Source: Sphingopyxis sp. BE259 (GTDB lineage Bacteria; Pseudomonadota; Alphaproteobacteria; Sphingomonadales; Sphingomonadaceae). Taken from it: DNA of 64,000 nt. Made by a program: the position numbers and the translations under genes. The notes under the pieces are model-generated. The model ran no database searches. It worked only from the letters and a program-made list of their open reading frames with translations, and was not told the origin of the DNA. Positions 8,810-19,488 of the stretch are shown here, piece by piece. How positions within the stretch are numbered: the stretch's first letter is position 1; every line of letters begins with the position of its first letter. The stretch lies in NCBI RefSeq assembly GCF_031457495.1, contig NZ_JAVDWM010000001.1:3609725-3673724 (forward strand), written 5' to 3'.

Positions 8810-9249
8810 CGACGCCGGTAGACCCAGCGCATCGGCTTTGTCCCGTCGATCAGCGAAATCGTCGCGGTCAGCGTTTCGCCGGTGCGGACATAGGCGATAC
8901 GCTGCGGATAATCATGCGCCGCATTTTCGAACGTCGCACGCGCAGTGTCCCGTCGCACCAGCCGAAACACCACTGGCGCCCCGCCCTGCGGCTGCGCCAT
9001 ATAGGCGAGCGCCCCGTCGGTGCCACGCACGATCCGCAGAAATTCGAAGTCGCGTAAAACATCGCCGCGCCCCGATCGGCTGTGCCCCAGCATCACCCCG
9101 CCGCGCGGCGCCGTCCAGCTTTCCTCGGTCCACCGCCCGTCCGCCTCGCTGACCCATTGCCCCGCCAGCCATCCCAGGTCCTGGACGTTCGCCGCCGGAC
9201 TTGCCGCCATCAGCAGCGCACCCAGCCCCGCCGCAAGCCATGCCTTCAT
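8806..9249 (-). CDS. DUF6265-type secreted protein
   Basis: 147 residues with a signal peptide (MKAWLAAGLGALLMAASPAA) and a single domain with the pattern LGWLAGQW...EESWTAPRGGVMLGHSR...FEFLRI, which I associate with DUF6265 lipocalin-like proteins. ATG at 9249 with GGAGG upstream. Convergent with the transporter gene, the two stops overlapping by 4 bp. Periplasmic; function unknown. Confidence 0.78.
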   Translation of the reverse strand: MKAWLAAGLGALLMAASPAANVQDLGWLAGQWVSEADGRWTEESWTAPRGGVMLGHSRSGRGDVLRDFEFLRIVRGTDGALAYMAQPQGGAPVVFRLVRRDTARATFENAAHDYPQRIAYVRTGETLTATISLIDGTKPMRWVYRRR

Positions 9250-9317
9250 CGGTGCCCTCCATGGTGACGCGACGACAGTCGGCGTCGCGCCACCATGATA
9301 GCGCAGCGACGCCGCGC

Positions 9318-11624
9318 CTAAAAGCGCCCGACGACCTGCACCCCATAGAGCCGCGGTTCGGCGGGGATGAAGGTCGGGATGCCGAATGCGCCGCCGGTAT
9401 TGCCGGCGTCGAGCAGATAATCCTCGTCGGTCGCGTTGCGGACGAAGCCGGCGATCTCGAACCGGTCGTCGGCAAAGCTCACCCCGGCGCGCGCGTTGAC
9501 CAGCGTCACCGCATCCTGGCTGATCGCTTCGCGGTTCGGCACCTCGAAAAATATCTTGCTGCGATAGGTCACCGTCGGGGTCGCGAACAGCCGCATCCCG
9601 CCGCCCAGATCGGCGTTGATCGTGAACCCAGCCGCGGCCTGCCATTCGGGCTGGAGGCGGAAACGGTCGCCCGCGAACACGCCGTTCGCCGCCTTGTCGT
9701 CGATACCGCCGTCGATATAGCCGACATTGCCGAACAGCCGGAACCAGTCGCTCACCGCAAAGCTCGCCTCGGCCTCGACCCCCAGGTTGCTCGCGGTCCC
9801 CGCGCTCTGGGTGATCGTCGTGCCATTGGGCTGGGTCACCGACACCTGGAAATTGTCATAGGTCTGGTAATAGACCCCCAGCGAGCCCGAAAAGCCGCCG
9901 CGCGCTGCCTTCAGCCCGACCTCGTAATTCCACACATTTTCCTCGGCAATCTGGCTGATGTTCGGCACCGGCCCCGCCGCCGTGCTGCGCGCGCCCAGAT
10001 TGACGGTCGGCGACCGGCGCCCCTTCGACACGGTGGCGAACGCATTGAAGCCGCTCCCGAACCGATACAGGATGTTGAAGCGCGGCAGGAAGGCCTGGAA
10101 ACTGTCCTCGCTGTAATAGGTCTGGCCGCCCGTATCGACCTGTCCCGGGATCAGCGACGCGCCGCCGCTGATGACCGACCGCGGCACCACGGCGAAAAAG
10201 CCCGAGCGACGCTTTTCGATCAGCGCCCGCACCCCGGCGGTCACCTCCAGCGCCTCGGTGGCGATCCAGGTGCCGTCGGCGAACACCGAATAGCTCTGGT
10301 TCTTGCCGATATTGCCAAAGGTCGAGCTGTACGGGATGGTCGTTGCCAATCCGGTCGTCAAAATCCCCGTCGCCGCCGCCGCCGCGACGCTGCCGTCGGG
10401 CGCGATACACGGCAGGTTCGGGATCAGCCGCGCCGCGCATTGCAGGAAAATGCCTTCCTCGCTGGAGAAGGGCACGATCTGCGAGCCATCCTCGACAAAG
10501 CCGTTCCAGCCGAACGAGCCGCGAAACGCATCGCTCTTGTACGAAAAGCGCGTCTCGTGGTTATACTGCCACCCCTTGGCATCCTCGGCGAATTCCAGAT
10601 ACCAGGCGGCGCTGCCGTCGGCGTCGAACACCTCCAGCGAATCGAAATCGCGATAGCTGTTGATCATCGTGATCGTCCAATCGTCGGCGACCTGCCAGTC
10701 CAGCGTCAGATTGGCGTCGTAAACGTCGCGGCGCAGCCCCAGCTTGGCGAGCCCCAGCACGCTTTCGGACAAGGGCGAGCCGCCCAGCGCCGCATCGCCG
10801 AACGGGTTCGCCGGCCCCGACGCGGTCGGATAGGTGCCCGAGATAAAGGGCGTGCCGCTGTGCCGCTGGCGGTCATAGGTCAGGATCAGGTCGGCGGTGA
10901 AATTTTCGGTCGGGGTCAGCCGCAGCGATCCGCGCACCCCCAGCTGGTCCTGCGCATAGAGATCCTCCTGGCCCGCCGCCAGGTTGCGGACATAACCGTC
11001 GCGCTGTTTCCATTCGGCGGCGACGCGCCCGGCAATCTTGTCCGACCCCAGGTTGATGAAGCCGCCCAGCGTGATCGCGTCGAAATTGCCGTAACTCGCG
11101 TTCACTTCGCCCGCAAAGCCGGGTTTGGGCCGCGCCGAAATGATGCTGATCGCGCCGACCGCCGATGCGGTGCCGAACAGCGTCGCCTGCGGCCCCTTGA
11201 TCACCTCGATCCGGTCGACGTCGTAAATCGCCTGATACGACCCGCGCGAACGCGAAATGTCGGTGCCGTTGTAATACAGCGTGACGCGCGCCGCCTGCTG
11301 CGCCGAACCGCTGTCCGACGTGATGCCGCGGATGACGACGCCCGGATTGTTGGCGCTCTGTTCCTGGATGTTGAGCCCGGGGACATAGTTCGACAGTTCG
11401 TCGAGGTCGCTGATGCCCAGATTGCGCAGCTGCACGCCACTGGTCGCCGAAATGGTGATCGGCACGTCGATCGACCGTTGCTCAATCTTTTGCGCGGTGA
11501 CGACGATGTCACCGCCCGATGCCGCACGATCGTCGGCGGTAGGCGCCGCATCGGCCTGCGCGAGCGCGGGGGTGGCGGTGGCGGCGAGCAGCAACAGGGT
11601 GAACGCACGAACGGAGCGAGCCAT
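9318..11624 (-). CDS. TonB-dependent outer-membrane receptor
   Basis: 768 residues: a signal peptide (MARSVRAFTLLLLAATATPALAQ), TonB box region GGDIVVTAQK, plug domain (about 45-160, with VVIRGI and VDRIEVIKGPQATLFG), then a 22-strand barrel ending YGVQVVGRF. Imports an iron chelate or nutrient using TonB-ExbBD energy; ligand not predictable from sequence. The frame is open far upstream, but the ATG at 11624 has AAAGG 8 bp before it and begins a clean signal peptide. A 200-bp divergent region separates it from the DUF4189 gene. Confidence 0.93.
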   Translation of the reverse strand: MARSVRAFTLLLLAATATPALAQADAAPTADDRAASGGDIVVTAQKIEQRSIDVPITISATSGVQLRNLGISDLDELSNYVPGLNIQEQSANNPGVVIRGITSDSGSAQQAARVTLYYNGTDISRSRGSYQAIYDVDRIEVIKGPQATLFGTASAVGAISIISARPKPGFAGEVNASYGNFDAITLGGFINLGSDKIAGRVAAEWKQRDGYVRNLAAGQEDLYAQDQLGVRGSLRLTPTENFTADLILTYDRQRHSGTPFISGTYPTASGPANPFGDAALGGSPLSESVLGLAKLGLRRDVYDANLTLDWQVADDWTITMINSYRDFDSLEVFDADGSAAWYLEFAEDAKGWQYNHETRFSYKSDAFRGSFGWNGFVEDGSQIVPFSSEEGIFLQCAARLIPNLPCIAPDGSVAAAAATGILTTGLATTIPYSSTFGNIGKNQSYSVFADGTWIATEALEVTAGVRALIEKRRSGFFAVVPRSVISGGASLIPGQVDTGGQTYYSEDSFQAFLPRFNILYRFGSGFNAFATVSKGRRSPTVNLGARSTAAGPVPNISQIAEENVWNYEVGLKAARGGFSGSLGVYYQTYDNFQVSVTQPNGTTITQSAGTASNLGVEAEASFAVSDWFRLFGNVGYIDGGIDDKAANGVFAGDRFRLQPEWQAAAGFTINADLGGGMRLFATPTVTYRSKIFFEVPNREAISQDAVTLVNARAGVSFADDRFEIAGFVRNATDEDYLLDAGNTGGAFGIPTFIPAEPRLYGVQVVGRF

Positions 11625-11828
11625 GGGAGAGACCTTTTTGTTTTGAGTTTTGTTCGGAAACGAAACGGCGGACGTCGCTCGCCCTTTGCCGCCCCGCGGC
11701 GTCGTTTCCGTGTCGGCGCAGCGACAGGATGATGACAGGTCCGCGCCCGATTGTGACAGCGCGGCGCCGACGCCAGGCACCTGCACCAGTACATCAACAG
11801 GTTGTGTGATCCGCCAAGCCGCTGATAA

Positions 11829-12746
11829 ATGACCCCTATGATCTCGCGTCTTGCTCTCGGCTTGCTGGCCGCTCTCGCCTTTGCGCTTTTGGCGCTGCCG
11901 CAACCGGCCCACGCCGCCTTCCCATGCCCCGGCGGCCCCGCTCCCGGCCAGGTCCAGGTCGGCGTGTCGGGGGGCAGCCACGGCGTCGCCGCGGTGCCGA
12001 TGTGCGAAAACACCGGTGGTGGCGGCGACGATGGCGGCGGTGGCGGGGTCTATTACATCTATGGCTCGATCGCCTGGCATCCCGACGCCGACGATGTCTG
12101 GATGGTGGGCAATTACGACGCGCCCTATGCCGCCGAGCGCGAGGCGCTGGCGGCTTGCAACTCCGCAATGGGCGGCGGTTGCAGCTCGATCGGCGAATGG
12201 CATAATTCGTCGATGGCGATCATTCGCGACCGCAATGGCGTGCTGTGGAACGCCTGGACCGGCAATGGCGGCGCGGCGCGCAAACGGACGCTGGCCGAAT
12301 GCAGCGCCAAACAGCATGTCCCGTGTCAGGTGCTCGCGACCTTCTCGTCGGGCAAGCGCCGCCACGCGCCGAACCTTGCCACCGCGCGCAAGCTCTACGC
12401 CGTTGGCGCGTGGGTCGAGGGGACCGAGGGGTTCGACAGCCGCCTCTACATCGCCAGCGGCCAGCGCGATGCCAGGGCCGCCGAGCGCCTCGCGCTCGAC
12501 GCCTGCACCAAGGCGACGAAGCAGCGCTGCGCGATCCTTGCCTTTGTCGGCAACGGGACGATCCAGACCTATCGCCTCGGCGCCAGCGACCAGAGCGCCA
12601 CCGTCGAAGCCAATGCCAAACGCGCCGCACAGGCCGCACAGGCCAATTGCAAGAAGCGCAAACAGCCCTGCACCCTCCAGCGCGCCTATGACAGCCGCAC
12701 CCCCGGCGAATTCGTCCACGACTTCATGGCGACAGCGCCAAAATAG
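11829..12746 (+). CDS. Secreted protein with two DUF4189 domains
   Basis: 305 residues: a signal peptide ending PAHAAFP (about residue 31), a glycine-rich linker around residues 60-70 (GGGGDDGGGGG), then two DUF4189-like repeats (about 75-180 and 190-295), each with the YGSIAW/YAVGAW start and paired cysteines (AACNSAMGGGCS, DACTKATKQRC, NCKKRKQPC). Probably an extracytoplasmic disulfide-bonded protein. Divergent from the TonB receptor gene. Role unknown. Confidence 0.8.
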   Translation: MTPMISRLALGLLAALAFALLALPQPAHAAFPCPGGPAPGQVQVGVSGGSHGVAAVPMCENTGGGGDDGGGGGVYYIYGSIAWHPDADDVWMVGNYDAPYAAEREALAACNSAMGGGCSSIGEWHNSSMAIIRDRNGVLWNAWTGNGGAARKRTLAECSAKQHVPCQVLATFSSGKRRHAPNLATARKLYAVGAWVEGTEGFDSRLYIASGQRDARAAERLALDACTKATKQRCAILAFVGNGTIQTYRLGASDQSATVEANAKRAAQAAQANCKKRKQPCTLQRAYDSRTPGEFVHDFMATAPK

Positions 12747-12991
12747 CCGCAATACCCTGCCCAGGCCGCCGACCCCGGCGGCTCCCGATCCCGCCTCGGC
12801 CCGCTCCCGGCGGCCGCGCTTTGGCGCGCGCCAACGGCAGCCAGCGACGCCGGGATCGATATAATGACCCGGGTCTCTGGGCCGGTTTTCATCACCGCAT
12901 AGTCAGAGATATAGACGCAATCCTCCGGGGCATAAGAAAATAAAAATAACGTATAAAATAGAATTTCCCCCAAAATCACTCAGGAGGTCAT

Positions 12992-13750
12992 GTGACTGTT
13001 TCCATAAAGGATTTGATCGAAGAATCATTGAACCACCGCGCCGTAAATCACCCTTATCTTGCCGCGTTAGATACCAATGACCTGCCCGATAGCGATTGGG
13101 CGCTGCGCGATTTTGCAGAACATTATTACGGCTATTCGCTGCATTTCCCGCGCTATCTGACCACGGTGATTTCCAAACTCGAAATTCCCGCACATCGCCA
13201 CAGCCTGCTCCAGAATCTGACCGAGGAATCGGGCATTTACGACGATGAGGAATATGCCGAACTGGCGGCGGTCGGGGTCGAGCGCGAATGGATCGAGGGC
13301 ATCCCGCATCCGCAATTGTTCCGCCGCTTTCGCGAAGCGACCGGCATCACCGCCCCCTATGTCGCAGAGGATGACGCGATCGAGCTGGTGTGCTGGCGCG
13401 AATCCTTTCTGACCACGTTGACCCATGGCTCGGCCGCCGAGGCCTTGGGCGCGCTCGGCCTTGGTACTGAAAATATCGTCAGCACCATCTACATCCCGTT
13501 CGTCAACGCGCTCGCCCGCACCGATCTGCACCCGCGCGACACGGTGTTCTTTCCGCTGCATACGGCGGTCGACGACCATCACCAGGAAGCGCTGGAGGAG
13601 ATCTCGCTGGCCTTTGCCGCCACCCCGGCGGGCAAGGGCGACCTGCGCCGCGGGATGATCAAGGCGCTGTCGCTGCGCTCGTCCTTTTGGGATTGGCTCT
13701 ACGAACGCGCGCTGGCCCGCGCCGAGCGTCCCGCCATGGCGATGGCTTAG
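12992..13750 (+). CDS. Heme-oxygenase-like diiron (HDO/TenA-like) protein
   Basis: 252 residues, all-helical, matching iron-containing redox enzymes of the HDO/PqqC/TenA fold. Core motifs: LLQNLTEESG (E78/E79), a helix with TENIVSTIY (E160), and the third-helix motif H190-x3-D194-x2-H197 in FFPLHTAVDDHHQEAL. In canonical members the first motif is E-x-x-G followed by a histidine in a HAEL-like segment; here the matching segment reads YAEL (Y88), so one ligand may be lost or changed. The start is GTG at 12992 with AGGAGG upstream; the ATG two bases earlier runs into a stop. 12 bp before the cupin gene, so probably an operon. Substrate unknown. Confidence 0.78.
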   Translation: MTVSIKDLIEESLNHRAVNHPYLAALDTNDLPDSDWALRDFAEHYYGYSLHFPRYLTTVISKLEIPAHRHSLLQNLTEESGIYDDEEYAELAAVGVEREWIEGIPHPQLFRRFREATGITAPYVAEDDAIELVCWRESFLTTLTHGSAAEALGALGLGTENIVSTIYIPFVNALARTDLHPRDTVFFPLHTAVDDHHQEALEEISLAFAATPAGKGDLRRGMIKALSLRSSFWDWLYERALARAERPAMAMA

Positions 13751-13762
13751 GGGAGCCGGGGG

Positions 13763-14260
13763 ATGAACGCCGACCTGCTGGCCCTCATCGACAATATCGA
13801 AGCGCGCCAACCGCTCGCCGCCGACGCCCCGGTCGGCGCGTTTCATGCCGACCCTGGGACCAGCCACCGTCAGATTTATCGCAACCGCAACGCCAAGCTC
13901 GGCATCGATTTCGCCGTCGATGTCCTCGACTTTCCGGGGACTCAGGCGTTCGATGCGCGGGTGGTGCGGATCGCGGCGGGGTGCAACAACGAACTCCACA
14001 AGCATGCGCATGAATCGTTGTTCTACGTGATCAGCGGCAGCGCCGAGGTGCGGATCGGCGACGCGGCGTTGACGCTGAACTCCGGCGGCCTCGCCTTTGT
14101 CCCGCGCTGGGTGTTCCACCAGTCGAAAAACCTGTCGCAAACCGACGAACTGGTGATCCTGGCGATCACCGATTTCGGGCTGACCCGGGCGGTGCTGGGC
14201 GATTATGACAAGCGCACCCGGCTCGCGGTGGGCGGCGTCGATGCGCTGGATCATCGATGA
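13763..14260 (+). CDS. Cupin-domain protein
   Basis: 165 residues with one cupin barrel: motif 1 HKHAHESLFYVISGSAEV (about residues 75-95; HxH and E metal ligands) and motif 2 around FVPRWVFHQS. The first 45 residues are an additional N-terminal segment. Cotranscribed with the diiron-like protein (12-bp gap), hinting that the two act on the same metabolite, as oxygenase partner or product-shaping enzyme. It ends about 70 bp before the TPP riboswitch. Confidence 0.85.
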   Translation: MNADLLALIDNIEARQPLAADAPVGAFHADPGTSHRQIYRNRNAKLGIDFAVDVLDFPGTQAFDARVVRIAAGCNNELHKHAHESLFYVISGSAEVRIGDAALTLNSGGLAFVPRWVFHQSKNLSQTDELVILAITDFGLTRAVLGDYDKRTRLAVGGVDALDHR

Positions 14261-14326
14261 CCGCGATCTGATCGGCGGCGCGCGCGCCGATGGACAGCGC
14301 GCGCGCCGCCGCCTATAGTCCGCCCA

Positions 14327-16367
<2,041 letters not shown>

Positions 16368-16397
16368 CGCGCATTCCTCCCTAATTTGAGTGGGAGC

Positions 16398-18176
16398 TTA
16401 GTCACCATCAGAGGATATTAAGCGATGCAGGCCTGCGAGCGCCTGCATCGTCCTCATTAGCATTTGTAGGCCTTGCTCAATCGGTTCTAGCGTCCTGTCT
16501 ATACCGGCCAACTTGAAAGCCTCCTCCAATTCCGACGAGGGCAGGTGAGCGTCGGCGCCTCGTAGCTCATATATTCCAACCAGTCTGGTTAGAGATCTAC
16601 GGGCGAGGTCATCAGAAACTAATGTGGACAACACGCGCTCTAAAGATTTGATTGAACCGGTCCCCCCACCGCCTTTCGGCGGAGGGGCAATTTTTTGTAG
16701 TTCGGAGCTATCAATCGCTTCGACGATAAGGCGGGAAATATCCTTTGCGAGGGCGAAAACGCCATGCTGATCCAGCGCCCTAAATCGATGGATGGACGCC
16801 AAAATACTGGCGCGAGACTCATGCTTGCGAAACAAATGAACGCCAAAGCGAGCGGCGAATTTTTCGTCTATGTCCTGCAATGCTTCGGCCAGATGCGCTT
16901 CAGGCGCCATAGTCCCGGCGGGGCGCGACTTCATTTGCGCGTCAAGCAACTCTTTGGAAACGCCTCCTTCAGGCGAGACATTGAATCCTTGCCAGATGCG
17001 CCGCTGCCATTCCGGCAACCGCGCGATGTCGTATGCATAAACGGTTACCAAGCCGATCCGGTTTATACCGAAATGCACTCGATAGCCTGACGAAAGCTCC
17101 AAACCAGCGGTATCTAACGTGTACCAAGCCAGTTTCACTCCTCGACGCGAAACCATATCCGGGATCACGTCCGGCCTGAACCAAAGGTATTTCCCGATAT
17201 CTTCATTGTTCAAATCATCTGCGGCTTGTGTCTCGCCGGAAGCAGAGACGATGAACGCTACGCTAGACGCGACCTTATCACGTCGGATGCGCGGACTTTT
17301 CTCGGCAGGTTCGATCCATTCTTCCGCCCAGATTTCGCCTTCCACCCGATATACAGTCGCTCCTCCCCGTGAAAATGTATGAGACGAATAGTCAGTATTG
17401 TCTTCTGCCTCATCGCCGAAGACAGGCACGTCTGCATCCGGGTCAACGTCGGTACGCCAAACATGAAACACCGCAGTTTGGGAACCGATCCTATCTCCCG
17501 AACCTTCATGAATAGGGAAATTTCGCCCCACCCATCGGAAGTTTGGGCGTTCTTCGGTCACCTCTTCAGACGTGATATCAAACCGGCGGGTGTCCTCAAC
17601 GATCGCATCTCGATCGCGATACCACACTAGCCGCAAAGCCATTTTTCGTGCTGCCAAGTAGTCCCGAAGATGGTCCGCTCTTGCTTCAAGGCGCCGGGGA
17701 GAACCCTCTTCGTCTCTTATAAGACGAACTACTTCGACGTATCCTTCTTCCGGTCGAACCCAAATATCACCCTCTCGTAACAGTCCCAATGCGATGACAA
17801 AATCTTGATGTAAATGCCATTCAGCCAGATGATCCAAACCAAAGCTTTGAGGTAATACCAATTCTATGCCGGTGGTATAATCGGAAGGCCAATCATCCCA
17901 ATACTCATCCGCCGCCTTATACGCCTTCTCATCAGCACAGCTGTTAATCACGTGTATTAGCCCAATGTCCATCCAGCCGAGCTTCTCTCCTTCCTCGCGG
18001 TGAGCCAGATGGACGGCCAAACTTGCACAGCAAAATGACTCGCGCAGGTATCCAAGATCGCCATACTTGCCGACCGAGAGAATATCCTCGGACGCACGGA
18101 GTGGTATCCAAACGGAGTCAGCAACTTTTCGGCCTTTTAGATCGGGATATCGAAACCAATTATCGGGAATTGCCAT
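16398..18176 (-). CDS. Unknown 592-residue protein with C-terminal R-x4-H helix, AT-richer than surroundings
   Basis: I do not recognise this family. The N-terminal two-thirds is aromatic- and acid-rich, with no signal peptide or membrane segment; motifs include VHFGINRIGLVTVYAYDIARLPEWQRRIWQGFNVSPEGG around residues 370-405. A glycine stretch (KGGGGTGS) near 495 separates a helical C-terminal domain of about 90 residues containing IYELRGADAH. R539-x4-H544 fits the HEPN RNase motif as found in ApeA-like domains; this is inference. Base composition is visibly lower in GC than the flanking thiC and SRAP genes, with more A/T-ending codons, suggesting transfer. ATG at 18176 (MAIPDNWF) has GGAAA upstream; an in-frame TTG lies 12 bp earlier. 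59 bp downstream of the SRAP gene on the same strand. Confidence 0.8.
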   Translation of the reverse strand: MAIPDNWFRYPDLKGRKVADSVWIPLRASEDILSVGKYGDLGYLRESFCCASLAVHLAHREEGEKLGWMDIGLIHVINSCADEKAYKAADEYWDDWPSDYTTGIELVLPQSFGLDHLAEWHLHQDFVIALGLLREGDIWVRPEEGYVEVVRLIRDEEGSPRRLEARADHLRDYLAARKMALRLVWYRDRDAIVEDTRRFDITSEEVTEERPNFRWVGRNFPIHEGSGDRIGSQTAVFHVWRTDVDPDADVPVFGDEAEDNTDYSSHTFSRGGATVYRVEGEIWAEEWIEPAEKSPRIRRDKVASSVAFIVSASGETQAADDLNNEDIGKYLWFRPDVIPDMVSRRGVKLAWYTLDTAGLELSSGYRVHFGINRIGLVTVYAYDIARLPEWQRRIWQGFNVSPEGGVSKELLDAQMKSRPAGTMAPEAHLAEALQDIDEKFAARFGVHLFRKHESRASILASIHRFRALDQHGVFALAKDISRLIVEAIDSSELQKIAPPPKGGGGTGSIKSLERVLSTLVSDDLARRSLTRLVGIYELRGADAHLPSSELEEAFKLAGIDRTLEPIEQGLQMLMRTMQALAGLHRLISSDGD

Positions 18177-18235
18177 AGTGTTTTCCAAGTTTTTCGGGAA
18201 TTACGGTACAGTTTCGTTAACGCCCAAACCCACAC

Positions 18236-18847
18236 CTACTCCACCACCATCAGCTGCGACGGAAACGGCACCGCCAGCGCCGCCGCCGCCTCGGCATCGC
18301 CGTCCAGCCATGTCGCATAATCATCCTCGGCCAGGATCACCGGCATCGCCTTGGGGTGCAGCAGCGCGACCAGCGGGTTGGGGGCGCAGGTCAGAAACGC
18401 ATAGGCGTCGCCGACCGCGGTCGGGCGCCACAGCCCCGCGAACGCCGCGACCTCGCGGTCGGCGACGCGGAACCAATGCTCGTCCTTCGTCCCCTTGCCG
18501 TCCGGCCCCAATTTCGGTTCGGCAAAGCGGCTGAATGGCACCAGGCACCGCTGCGCCGGGCGTTTCAGCATATTGGCCCAGAACGGGCTGGCCAGGTTGC
18601 GGACGTTGGTGACATATTTGGTCACCGTCGTCCCCGGCCGCTTGCCGGGCAGGGTCAGCGGCACCCCCCACACCATCTCGCCCGCGACGCGCGTGCCGTC
18701 GACCGTCCGCACCACCTCGCCCATCCGCCGCGGCCACACGTCGATCCGCGTCTCCGAAAAGGGCGGGTCATAAACATGCGGGTCGATCCCGATATATTGC
18801 CGCCACGTCGGGATCGCTTCGGGGTGATTCTGATAATGGTTGCACAT
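18236..18847 (-). CDS. SRAP-domain protein (YedK/HMCES type)
   Basis: 203 residues. SRAP proteins crosslink through Cys2 to abasic sites in single-stranded DNA. The N-terminus must be Met-Cys, and MCNHYQNHP gives this at ATG 18847, so I chose it over earlier codons. The substrate-handling histidine is in LHPKAMPVIL, and the catalytic glutamate is probably in SRFAEP, where most members have GFYEW. NVRNLASPFW replaces the usual NARAET, so this is a divergent subgroup. The 592-residue unknown gene lies directly downstream. Confidence 0.88.
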   Translation of the reverse strand: MCNHYQNHPEAIPTWRQYIGIDPHVYDPPFSETRIDVWPRRMGEVVRTVDGTRVAGEMVWGVPLTLPGKRPGTTVTKYVTNVRNLASPFWANMLKRPAQRCLVPFSRFAEPKLGPDGKGTKDEHWFRVADREVAAFAGLWRPTAVGDAYAFLTCAPNPLVALLHPKAMPVILAEDDYATWLDGDAEAAAALAVPFPSQLMVVE

Positions 18848-18925
18848 GACGCGCGGCATCATGCCCGAAACCCAAGCATTGCCAATCCCCCAACGCCCGG
18901 CATATCCGCCGCACAAAGCATGATG

Positions 18926-18994
18926 GCCGTTTTCCACCAAATCGCCATTTCGTTGAAAACGACGGCCCGGTTTTCAACGAACAGTGAAAACGGC
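18926..18994. promoter_or_regulatory. Cluster of GAAAAC/GTTTTC half-sites
   Basis: Four half-sites fall in 69 bp: GCCGTTTTC (18926-18934), CGTTGAAAAC (18951-18960), GTTTTCAACG (18970-18979) and GAAAACGGC (18986-18994). The inner two form a perfect 10-bp inverted repeat with a 9-nt spacer. They lie upstream of the SRAP gene (minus) and of the possible broken gene (plus), where a shared operator would be expected. Not a match to the alphaproteobacterial LexA box. Regulator unknown. Confidence 0.5.
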
Positions 18995-19261
18995 AAGTCG
19001 CGCACCGCTGGCCGAGGCACGGGCGTTCCAGAGGGCGCTGGTCAATCATCTGCTGCACGAAAAGGCGCCGATCATGGACGGCACCACCCCGAACCGCACA
19101 TCACGATCAACTATCGCGGCGACCGGCTGGGTTCGCAGACCTTCGGCGCGCTGAAATTGCCGCCGATCGGCTGGACGGTCGACGAGATCATCCTGACTGA
19201 AAGCATCGTCGGCAAGACCACCCATGTCGAACATGGCCGCTGGCTGCTTGGCGGAACATAA
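18984..19261 (+). pseudogene. Possible frameshifted small gene
   Basis: Between SRAP and the zinc-cluster protein, about 640 bp (18848-19488) have no intact gene I trust. Two stretches look protein-like but lie in different frames: from GTG 18984, LAEARAFQRALVNHLLHEKA up to about 19080, then EPHITINYRGDRLGSQTFGA to the TAA at 19261. One missing base near 19081 would join them into one protein of about 90 residues. The first frame alone stops at 19154. Could be a real frameshift, a sequencing error, or chance. The remaining 230 bp to 19488 show nothing clear. Confidence 0.33.
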
Positions 19262-19488
19262 CAGCCCGGTCCTATTTCGCACATCGGGGGCCCAAAACCC
19301 CTTTCCTACAACCTACCCATATGCTTCACTCTTTCTGACGCTGCGGCAGCGACCTTGCCCACTTCCGCTCCGTCTCGTCGCCGTCCCTGTCCCCCCGTCT
19401 GCCCCCCCACCCGATGCCACCGCCACCGTATCGCCAATGGGCTGAACTTTCCTGAACTTTGGCCCAGACCCATCCCCAAAGGCACGCC

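Noticed and set aside
9201..11732. 843-residue plus-strand open frame opposite a TonB receptor
   Set aside because: Antisense shadow with low-complexity composition; the minus-strand receptor has clear plug and barrel motifs.
11625..12752. Extension of the TonB receptor frame upstream to 12752
   Set aside because: The added part lies antisense to the DUF4189 gene; the ATG at 11624 has a ribosome binding site and begins a clean signal peptide.
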